Below are positions 1 through 5,648 of a DNA stretch of 5,648 bases, piece by piece (the first letter of the stretch is position 1; each line of letters starts with the position of its first letter). Below the pieces are notes generated by a model. That model did no database searches, was not told the DNA's origin, and worked only from the letters and a program-made list of their open reading frames with translations. Source of the DNA: an uncultured Steroidobacter sp. (GTDB taxonomy: Bacteria > Pseudomonadota > Gammaproteobacteria > Steroidobacterales > Steroidobacteraceae); contig CAMLEO010000384.1 of NCBI GenBank assembly GCA_946478975.1, positions 1 through 5,648 on the forward strand, in the 5' to 3' direction. The position numbers and the translations under genes are program-made.

Positions 1-1
1 G

Positions 2-559
2 TATGGCGTGGGCGATCACATGAGCCATTACAACGTGAATGGTTCGCTGGCCAAGACCCTGATACAACACCTGGTGCGCTGGGTGATCGGCAGCGGCCAG
101 TTCGATGCGTCCACTTCAGCGACCTTGCGCTCGATTCTGGAAACCAAGATCTCGCCCGAGCTGGTGCCTGGCAAAGGTGCGGCCTTGCAGAGCACGGAAG
201 CGAAGATCGGCCCATACGAGCTGCAGGATTTCAATCTCTACTACATCACGCGCTACGGTCTGCGGCCGTCGAAGATTGCGTTCCTGGCGTGGCACGCGTG
301 GAAAGATGTGAGCCAGGGGTTGTGGCCGGAAGGGATGGCGGAAAATGCCCGCCGCTCCTACGAGCTGCGCGAAATCAAACATTGGCTGCAGGTATTCCTG
401 CATCGCTTCTTTGCGCTCAGCCAGTTCAAACGTTCGGCGCTGCCGAACGGACCCAAAGTGATGTCCGGCGGCAACCTTTCGCCACGCGGCGATTGGCGCG
501 CACCATCGGATGCGAGCGCGGCCGTGTGGCTGGAAGAGCTGGAGAAGTGCGTGCCTTGA
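2..559 (+). CDS. nadE: Glutamine-dependent NAD+ synthetase, C-terminal part (5' end outside window)
   Basis: The last step of NAD+ biosynthesis: ATP-dependent amidation of nicotinic acid adenine dinucleotide to NAD+, with ammonia drawn from glutamine by an N-terminal amidase domain (EC 6.3.5.1), in the cytoplasm. Only the last 185 codons are here; the frame is open at the left edge, so neither the start nor the glutaminase domain is visible. Conserved signatures of the long (about 680-residue) bacterial synthetase are seen in order: [63 protein letters not shown], then [13 protein letters not shown] and [12 protein letters not shown] near the end. The C-terminal tail resembles the mycobacterial two-domain enzyme as I remember it, rather than the short ammonia-dependent NadE. 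The stop is TGA at 557-559, 16 bp from the end of the convergent cytochrome gene. No truncation is apparent at this end. Family assignment is firm; the length of the missing part is inferred. Confidence 0.96.
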   Translation, partial: YGVGDHMSHYNVNGSLAKTLIQHLVRWVIGSGQFDASTSATLRSILETKISPELVPGKGAALQSTEAKIGPYELQDFNLYYITRYGLRPSKIAFLAWHAWKDVSQGLWPEGMAENARRSYELREIKHWLQVFLHRFFALSQFKRSALPNGPKVMSGGNLSPRGDWRAPSDASAAVWLEELEKCVP

Positions 560-575
560 AAGCGATCAGTCGCGA
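560..575. other. Short gap between convergent genes, with tandem 9-bp repeat
   Basis: Only 16 bp separate the nadE stop from the cytochrome stop. The stretch contains GCGATCAGT at 562-570, and the same nine bases recur at 572-580, running over the cytochrome stop codon (576-578). No GC-rich stem followed by a T-run is seen on either strand, so neither gene has a recognisable intrinsic terminator in the gap. Termination presumably depends on Rho or lies inside the opposing gene; that is inference. Confidence 0.5.
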
Positions 576-1292
576 TCAGTTGTTGACCGTGCCGTCGCTG
601 TTCATGCGCTCGTGATCCTTCACCGGGCCCCGCATTCGCGACAGGTAATCGGCAACCGAGGTTGCTTCTTCCGTGTCCAGGCTGTCGAGATACCGCACCA
701 GGTCGGCATCGACGTTGAGCCGATGCCAGGACGCAATGCTCCGCATCTGGCGCACTAAATATGAATAGTGCTGGTCCCGCAGCGAGGGAATGAATCCATC
801 GTCGTCGCCTCGCGCATCTTCTTCGTGACACGAAGCGCACTGATCCTGAAAGATCGCCTCGCCCAGTTCCAGGCCGCGGCCATCGCCGGTTCCCGGGAAG
901 CTGGCACGCGGCAGGTTATTCAAATAGCCGCTGAGATCGGCCCACGCCTGCTCGTTCGAAAGCTCCGCCTGCGATACCACGCCGTGCATCGTCCGGCTCG
1001 CACGTTCCATTTCGCTGAAGTCGGCCAGCTGTTTCACCAGGTAAGCGCGGCGCTGCCCTGCGAGTGACGGAATGACTTTCTCGGCACTGCCGAGTGCTTG
1101 CGGGCCATGGCAGCCGGAGCAATAGGTCGCGTACAGCTTTTTGCCGTGCTGTGCGTTCTGGTCCAGCTGCAAGGTGTTGCGAATCTTTTCATCGACGCTC
1201 AATGCCGCATTCTGGGCCGAACCCTGGGGCGAACCGTGGGCGCTGCCGAAGGCCAGCAGACCGGTCAGAGTTGCAGTGAGCAAAGTGCGCAT
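576..1292 (-). CDS. Exported dihaem c-type cytochrome (cytochrome c4-like)
   Basis: Predicted periplasmic electron carrier of 238 residues with two class I cytochrome c domains in tandem. Residues 1-20 form a signal peptide (Arg2, hydrophobic core, likely cleavage after AHG), so haem would be attached in the periplasm. CxxCH sites are CSGCH at 58-62 and CASCH at 152-156. Each is followed by an IPSL motif (74-77, 168-171) and a YLV(K/R)Q helix, the pattern of cytochrome c4/c553 repeats. Domain 1 has a likely distal ligand, Met102 in RTMHG. In domain 2 the equivalent region (about 195-198) has no Met, so the second haem may be ligated differently. The ATG at 1292 was chosen because it begins the signal peptide directly; no good Shine-Dalgarno precedes it. 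In-frame TTG codons at 1316 and 1349 would give longer N-termini and cannot be excluded. It lies 75 bp downstream of the response regulator on the same strand, so co-transcription is possible. The redox partner is unknown. Confidence 0.9.
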   Translation of the reverse strand: MRTLLTATLTGLLAFGSAHGSPQGSAQNAALSVDEKIRNTLQLDQNAQHGKKLYATYCSGCHGPQALGSAEKVIPSLAGQRRAYLVKQLADFSEMERASRTMHGVVSQAELSNEQAWADLSGYLNNLPRASFPGTGDGRGLELGEAIFQDQCASCHEEDARGDDDGFIPSLRDQHYSYLVRQMRSIASWHRLNVDADLVRYLDSLDTEEATSVADYLSRMRGPVKDHERMNSDGTVNN

Positions 1293-1328
1293 GAGGCGCA
1301 GTGTCCGCGCGGGCAAGCCAACGCGGTA

Positions 1329-1367
1329 CCTGCGGATCCCACTATTCAACCCGCGAAAACCCGCAGG
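1329..1367 (-). repeat. Inverted repeat directly after the regulator stop codon
   Basis: Perfect 7-bp arms, CCTGCGG at 1329-1335 and CCGCAGG at 1361-1367, separated by 25 bases, fill much of the 75-bp gap between regulator and cytochrome. The distal arm touches the regulator stop codon (TAG, 1368-1370). In the - strand transcript it could form a stem with a long loop. No U-run follows, so it is a poor intrinsic terminator; an attenuating or RNA-processing role is only a possibility, and chance occurrence in GC-rich DNA is not excluded. Confidence 0.35.
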
Positions 1368-2003
<636 letters not shown>

Positions 2004-2004
2004 A

Positions 2005-5000
2005 TCAATGCTCCAGGAAAACTGCCGGGTCGCGAAACCAGGGCCATTGGAATCGGCGCGTGCGGCTCGATACATACGCGATCTGACCGAGCACTCGCAG
2101 CTCGATCTCGGTGCCCGTGTTCTTGCCGCTCCAGATATTCAAGCGGCCGCGAATTTTATTGGCTCGTTCCTGCATGCCAAGCAGGCCCCAGTGGCCCGGG
2201 CGGCCGCCGGTCTGCAGCACGTCTGCATCGATGCCGCGGCCGTTATCTCTCACTCGCAGGCACAGCTCACGCGGCGCATAAGCCACTTCCGCTTCGATCT
2301 TCGTTGCCTGCGCATGACGAAGCGCATTGGCCAGGGCTTCGCGCGCGATCTGCAATGTTTCTTCACGCACGACTGGATGCAGCGGCCGCGCCGTGCCTTC
2401 GATGGCCATTGAGAACTCGATATTGCTCGCGTCGATCAACTCAGCCGCGGCATTCTTCAGTGCTTCAGGAAGATCGATCGCGGTTTGCTGAGACTCGCGC
2501 AAATCCTTGACGCGATCTCGCCCATCGATCAGCACCTCGTCGGCACGATCCAGCGCCTGCTCCATCATGCGGCGCGCCGGCGCGTCCGCGGGAATCTCTT
2601 CGGCAACGTTCTGCAGTTTGAGAATCACACCTTGCATGTTTTGTAACAAGGTATCGTGCAGCTCGCGCGCGATGCGCTCGCGTTCGGTCAACCGTTCCTG
2701 CAAGCGCGCTCGCACCCTTGCTGTCACTTTCCGCAGCCGCCAGGCATACGCAATCCACAGGCATGCGACGACAGCACAAACAACCAGCGCGACGAACGAT
2801 TTCGTTTGCACGAAAGTTGGCGGAATAGTGATATCGACAGTCGCGCCGGACTCGCTCCATTCGCCGTTGCCTTTCATCGCCGCCACTCGGAAGCGGTACT
2901 GACCCGGCCCGAGATTTGTGTAGAACGCCTCGCGACGCCCTCCGGCATCGACCCAGTCCCGATCGGCGCCGTCGAGCTGGTACCGAAAGCGCACGCGCTC
3001 GGGCCGCGTCAGATTCAGAGCGGTGTAGTCGATCTGCAGATCGCGAGTACCGGGCGACAAATGAATCGGCGCGTTACTCGCGTGCGCTTCCCCATTGGCG
3101 AGCAGCGATCGGATCACCAGCGGCGGCGGCGAGCGATCGCGATCGACATGCGCCGGATCCAACCAGCCGACACCGGTCGTGCCTGCAAACCACAGTCGGC
3201 CATCGTCACCGCGAGTCAGCGTCGGCACCGGGCGCACGCGCTGAGCCATGCCGGGGAAGCCATCTTCCGGGTCGAACAACTCGTACGGCAGCAGCTGCAT
3301 TCCATCTCGCAACGCGCGCTCGATATCGAGCATCGCGATGCGAACGGCGCCGTGAAATGTATTGAACCAGACGGCGTCGCCGGCCTCGACGATTCCAGTC
3401 ACGCCTTCGAGAACCGCGGGCGTCTTCGTTACCAGCTCGCGAAACTTGCCGCCGCTCAATACCGCAGCCTTGCTCTCCCCAGCCGCAATCGTGTAGCGCC
3501 CGACCTCCAACGCAAACAGAGTGCCGAATCGCAGCCCATCGGCGGCCGTATATTTCTCGACGCGATCGTCATTGACGACGGCGATCGTGCCGTCGCGATA
3601 GCCGAACCAGACTCGCCCATCGGGCCCGAGCGCATGCACCTGCGGCCGCGGCGCCGGCAAGTCGGCCAGACCGCCATTGATCTCCCACGTGCCATTGCGC
3701 CAACGGAACAGGGAACTGCGCACGATGGACACCCACAGATCGCCGCGTGCATCGATCGTGATCGCATGGATCAGCTGCTCGGCCGGCCCGGCGGGAAGAT
3801 CGGCGAGCCTGCGAAACTGATCGCCGCTGTGCTGGCGCCAGATTCCCCCGGGCCCGGCAACCACCAGCGAACCATCGCCGTCGCGAGCCGCGGCAGTGAT
3901 CGCCGTGATCATTCCCTTTCCTATGCGATGCAACTCGCCATTGTCATAGCGCCACAGTCCATCCGTGGGGAAGCCGACATTGCCGACCTTTGAACCGATC
4001 CAGACACCGCCATTCGCAGCTGGCACCAACGCAACGAACCCGAGATCGCTGACGCTCGCCGGCAATCTTCGAACCTGGGTCGGACGGAAACGATCCAGCC
4101 CGTCGCTGGTCGCGACCCACAGGTTGCCGTCGCCATCCTCGATGACTGTCTTGGTCACAACCTCGCTGAGACCGTTGCGACGGTCGAACGATTCAGCGGG
4201 GGTGGCGCTTTTGGAACGCGTGTTCCCGGAGCCCAGCTCCAGTCGATGCACTCCGTTGTGCAGCCACCAGAGCCGGTCGTTGCGATCGATCAAAGTGACA
4301 TACGAGGTACGCGCGTTGGCCCGACGATCGGGCCCGGCGATGACGTCCTGCCCCGGCAGCAGCGTGACGCCGGCGTCGTCGGAGAGCCAGGTTCGTCCGT
4401 CGCGCGATGAGATGAATTCAACCTGCCCTTGAAACCGCAAATCGGTGCGCCTGAATGCCCGCGCGCCGCGATCCATTACAAACACTTCGCGTTCGCCCGC
4501 AACCCAGAGCGCTCCCCCTCGATCGACCGCGACGTTGCTGGCATAAGCATCCGGAAAGTTCCATTCAGTGCCGACCGCTTCCCAACGATTGGCCTGCAGA
4601 CGCCACAAGCCATCCGTGCTCGCTGCCCACATCGTGCCGTCGTGCTCCCGAGCGAACGCGACCAGGCTGCCGCGGCCCATGCCTTGCTCCATGCCGAAAT
4701 GCGTGAAGCGGCCGCCGTGCATGACGCTGGCCCCGCCATACGTGTAGCCGATCCACAGGTCGCCTGCATCGGTTGCGTACAAGGTGGAGATCGCCTTGGA
4801 ACGTTCCGGCGGCAGACCTTCGAGCTCGATCCGATCGAAACGCACGCCGTCGAAACGATACAGCCCGGTGGGGCCGCCCAACCACAGCCAGCCATCGGAG
4901 CTTTGCGCGAGTGCCCAGCTGTCGCCCGGCGCTCCATCCTTCGCCGTCCAGCTGGTGTGGTTGTATTGGGCGAGCGTCGGCACGCTCTCGTCCGCCCACG

Positions 5001-5070
5001 CCTCCGTGCCGAGAAGTCGAAGCAGCAAACAAAAGCAGCTCAGCAACCGAGGATAAATGTTTGAATTCAC
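2005..5070 (-). CDS. Hybrid-free sensor histidine kinase with periplasmic double beta-propeller (Reg_prop/Y_Y_Y)
   Basis: Inner-membrane sensor of 1021 residues. A signal peptide at 1-26 (cleavage after AWA) is followed by a long periplasmic part. I count 14 propeller-blade repeats of the type DG-x-LW-x-(G/A), near residues 59, 102, 144, 185, 224, 264, 314, 353, 399, 442, 484, 523, 563 and 623. That is enough for two seven-bladed propellers; the one at 523 is degenerate and lacks Trp. A Y_Y_Y domain (about 675-750, with RFRYQLDGADRDW and PGQYRFRVAA) precedes one membrane span (about 758-777). The cytoplasmic core has a HisKA_3 H-box, ERERIARELHDTLLQN, with phospho-His805. Its HATPase_c domain has Asn915 in the N-box (EALANALRHA), DNGRG at 942-946, GHWGLLGM at 959-966 and GTEIEL at about 986. 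No receiver domain is fused; the partner is the next gene. The GTG at 5070 was chosen because AGAGGAG lies 9 bases upstream and the signal peptide starts there; the open frame to 5358 would run antisense through the hydrolase. In this family ligands are often carbohydrate-derived, but the ligand here is unknown. Confidence 0.95.
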   Translation of the reverse strand: MNSNIYPRLLSCFCLLLRLLGTEAWADESVPTLAQYNHTSWTAKDGAPGDSWALAQSSDGWLWLGGPTGLYRFDGVRFDRIELEGLPPERSKAISTLYATDAGDLWIGYTYGGASVMHGGRFTHFGMEQGMGRGSLVAFAREHDGTMWAASTDGLWRLQANRWEAVGTEWNFPDAYASNVAVDRGGALWVAGEREVFVMDRGARAFRRTDLRFQGQVEFISSRDGRTWLSDDAGVTLLPGQDVIAGPDRRANARTSYVTLIDRNDRLWWLHNGVHRLELGSGNTRSKSATPAESFDRRNGLSEVVTKTVIEDGDGNLWVATSDGLDRFRPTQVRRLPASVSDLGFVALVPAANGGVWIGSKVGNVGFPTDGLWRYDNGELHRIGKGMITAITAAARDGDGSLVVAGPGGIWRQHSGDQFRRLADLPAGPAEQLIHAITIDARGDLWVSIVRSSLFRWRNGTWEINGGLADLPAPRPQVHALGPDGRVWFGYRDGTIAVVNDDRVEKYTAADGLRFGTLFALEVGRYTIAAGESKAAVLSGGKFRELVTKTPAVLEGVTGIVEAGDAVWFNTFHGAVRIAMLDIERALRDGMQLLPYELFDPEDGFPGMAQRVRPVPTLTRGDDGRLWFAGTTGVGWLDPAHVDRDRSPPPLVIRSLLANGEAHASNAPIHLSPGTRDLQIDYTALNLTRPERVRFRYQLDGADRDWVDAGGRREAFYTNLGPGQYRFRVAAMKGNGEWSESGATVDITIPPTFVQTKSFVALVVCAVVACLWIAYAWRLRKVTARVRARLQERLTERERIARELHDTLLQNMQGVILKLQNVAEEIPADAPARRMMEQALDRADEVLIDGRDRVKDLRESQQTAIDLPEALKNAAAELIDASNIEFSMAIEGTARPLHPVVREETLQIAREALANALRHAQATKIEAEVAYAPRELCLRVRDNGRGIDADVLQTGGRPGHWGLLGMQERANKIRGRLNIWSGKNTGTEIELRVLGQIAYVSSRTRRFQWPWFRDPAVFLEH
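2011..2016 (-). promoter_or_regulatory. Ribosome binding site of the response regulator
   Basis: On the - strand this reads CTGGAG, seven bases before the ATG at 2003, and lies within the last codons of the kinase gene. It fixes the regulator start at 2003 and supports translational coupling with the kinase. Confidence 0.75.
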
Positions 5071-5079
5071 GCGAGCAGT

Positions 5080-5086
5080 CTCCTCT
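5080..5086 (-). promoter_or_regulatory. Ribosome binding site of the sensor kinase
   Basis: On the - strand this reads AGAGGAG, nine bases before the GTG at 5070. It is a strong match to the 16S rRNA tail and decides the GTG start over the many upstream in-frame codons. Confidence 0.75.
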
Positions 5087-5104
5087 TGTGACAACTCCCG
5101 CGCA

Positions 5105-5139
5105 ACCTGGCACCCCCCTCGAATTGGGTATTGCCAGGT
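5105..5139. repeat. Perfect 8-bp inverted repeat, candidate operator
   Basis: The arms are ACCTGGCA (5105-5112) and TGCCAGGT (5132-5139), exact reverse complements with a 19-base spacer. The repeat lies in the middle of the divergent intergenic region, 35 bp from the kinase start and 69 bp from the hydrolase start. The wide spacing suits two dimer half-sites or a looped site better than one compact operator; in RNA it would form an 8-bp stem. Which protein, if any, binds it is unknown; the adjacent LuxR-type regulator is the obvious candidate. Confidence 0.45.
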
Positions 5140-5142
5140 ACC

Positions 5143-5185
5143 GAGCCTGCGGCTCTCGCCCGCAAGCAGCCTCGCGTAGCGTGAG
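5143..5185. repeat. Two short tandem hairpins upstream of the hydrolase
   Basis: GAGCC-TGC-GGCTC at 5143-5155 is a perfect 5-bp stem with a 3-base loop. CTCGCG-TAG-CGTGAG at 5171-5185 is a 6-bp stem with one G-T pair. Together they resemble a short extragenic hairpin pair and lie just before the hydrolase Shine-Dalgarno (23 bases or more from its ATG). They may be a REP-like element or a leader structure; neither is demonstrated. Confidence 0.3.
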
Positions 5186-5195
5186 CGCACCCAGT

Positions 5196-5199
5196 GGAG
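5196..5199 (+). promoter_or_regulatory. Ribosome binding site of the hydrolase
   Basis: GGAG nine bases before the ATG at 5209. It supports that ATG; a second in-frame ATG at 5215 is 15 bases away and less well placed. Confidence 0.65.
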
Positions 5200-5208
5200 T
5201 GGATATTC

Positions 5209-5648
5209 ATGAACATGCAGAAATGGTACTTGGCGCTGCTCGCGTGTTGTTTGCTCAGCGCGCCCGCGTGGGCGCAGCAGTTTACGTTCCCGAAAGGCTT
5301 TAAAACACAGTCCGTAGCAACGAACGGCATCAACGTTCACGTGCGCGTCGGCGGTCACGGGCCAGCGGTCGTTTTGTTACACGGCTATGGCGAAACCGGC
5401 GATATGTGGGTGCCGATGGCAGCTGATCTCGCTCGCGATCACACCGTCGTCGTTCCGGATCTGCGCGGCCTCGGGCTGACGTCCAAGCCCACGGGCGGGT
5501 TCGACAAGAAGACACAAGCGGCCGACGTCGCCGGCACGATGGATGCGCTCGGCATCGAGCAGGCCGTGCTCGTCGCGCATGACATCGGCAACATGGTCGC
5601 GTTTGCGTTCGCCGCTCGCTACCCGGAACGCACGACGCGCCTGGTGGT
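5209..5648 (+). CDS. Exported alpha/beta hydrolase, Cif-like epoxide hydrolase/dehalogenase type (3' end outside window)
   Basis: The first 146 codons of a secreted or periplasmic alpha/beta hydrolase. A signal peptide spans residues 1-22 (Lys5, hydrophobic core 7-18, cleavage after AWA). The fold core follows: VVLLHGYGETGDMW at 54-67 supplies the oxyanion-hole HGxG motif, and VVPDLRGLGLTSKP at 81-94 is the usual strand and turn. The nucleophile elbow is VAHDIGNM at 122-129, with Asp125 where lipases and esterases have Ser. Asp there defines enzymes that form an alkyl-ester intermediate: epoxide hydrolases and haloalkane or haloacetate dehalogenases. The exported N-terminus, the F-x-x-P-x-GF opening of the mature protein, and DLxGLG and VAHDIG resemble the Pseudomonas aeruginosa Cif epoxide hydrolase as I remember it. 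The second acid, catalytic His and cap tyrosine or tryptophan residues that separate epoxide hydrolase from dehalogenase lie beyond the right edge. It is divergent from the kinase operon, so it may share its control; this is inference. Confidence 0.88.
   Translation, partial: MNMQKWYLALLACCLLSAPAWAQQFTFPKGFKTQSVATNGINVHVRVGGHGPAVVLLHGYGETGDMWVPMAADLARDHTVVVPDLRGLGLTSKPTGGFDKKTQAADVAGTMDALGIEQAVLVAHDIGNMVAFAFAARYPERTTRLV

Larger units (their letters stand above)
5071..5208. promoter_or_regulatory. Divergent intergenic region between kinase operon and hydrolase
   Basis: This 138-bp region must hold the promoters for the kinase operon (leftward) and probably for the hydrolase (rightward). It contains the kinase Shine-Dalgarno, an 8-bp inverted repeat, two short hairpins and the hydrolase Shine-Dalgarno. 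I found no convincing -35/-10 pair on either strand. The region also contains TTGT-G-ACAA at 5086-5094, a small perfect palindrome overlapping the leader of the kinase. The bidirectional promoter role is inferred from gene layout. Confidence 0.55.

Noticed and set aside
3131..3147. GCGATCGC palindrome with adjacent GATCG repeats
   Set aside because: It lies inside the kinase gene and is explained by the Asp-Arg-Asp-Arg codons; such octamers are common in GC-rich coding DNA.
2656..3993. Long + strand open frame of 445 codons opposite the kinase
   Set aside because: It is a high-GC shadow of the kinase gene: its composition is rich in Arg, Ala, Pro and Gln, with no domain or motif, and the kinase motifs on the other strand are unmistakable.
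5086..5106. CRP-like site suggested by TTGTGA
   Set aside because: Only the left half is present; no TCACA half follows at the required spacing.
5108..5122. Sigma-54 type promoter suggested by TGGCAC
   Set aside because: The -12 element should have GC 10 bases after the GG pair; the bases there are GA, and the opposite strand fails in the same way.
5071..5358. N-terminal extension of the kinase by 96 residues in the same open frame
   Set aside because: The extension would run antisense through the hydrolase start, has no domain-like character, and would bury the signal peptide. The GTG at 5070 has a strong Shine-Dalgarno.

Overview
The window is about 60% G+C, densely coding, and carries five genes: two on the + strand, both cut off by the window edges, and three on the - strand. 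The proteins look like those of a soil or freshwater Gammaproteobacterium of the Steroidobacter/Xanthomonadales type. The grounds are a very large periplasmic two-propeller histidine kinase with a LuxR-type partner, a c4-like dihaem cytochrome and a secreted Cif-like hydrolase. This placement is an inference from gene types and base composition only; no rRNA or other phylogenetic marker is present.

Layout, left to right. (1) Positions 2-559, + strand: the C-terminal end of glutamine-dependent NAD+ synthetase. (2) Only 16 bp away and convergent, at 576-1292 on the - strand: an exported dihaem cytochrome c. (3) At 1368-2003 on the - strand: a NarL/FixJ-type response regulator. (4) At 2005-5070 on the - strand: a 1021-residue sensor histidine kinase with a periplasmic double seven-bladed propeller, a Y_Y_Y domain, one membrane span and a HisKA_3/HATPase_c core. 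(5) A 138-bp divergent intergenic region, 5071-5208, contains a perfect 8-bp inverted repeat and two short hairpins. (6) From 5209 to the right edge on the + strand: the first 146 codons of an exported alpha/beta hydrolase whose nucleophile elbow carries Asp, as in Cif-type epoxide hydrolases and dehalogenases.

The kinase and regulator form a tightly coupled pair (kinase stop and regulator start are 1 bp apart, with a Shine-Dalgarno inside the kinase end). The cytochrome follows 75 bp later on the same strand and may be co-transcribed. A plausible model is that the propeller domain senses an extracytoplasmic compound, the cytoplasmic core phosphorylates Asp61 of the regulator, and the regulator acts on nearby promoters, perhaps including that of the divergent hydrolase. 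The sequence shows the arrangement but not the signal or the targets.

I saw no tRNA, rRNA, CRISPR array, insertion sequence or phage gene, and no gene-free stretch above 300 bases. Nothing here is clearly a new system; the points worth most attention are the sensor-hydrolase pairing and the apparently missing Met ligand at the second haem of the cytochrome.
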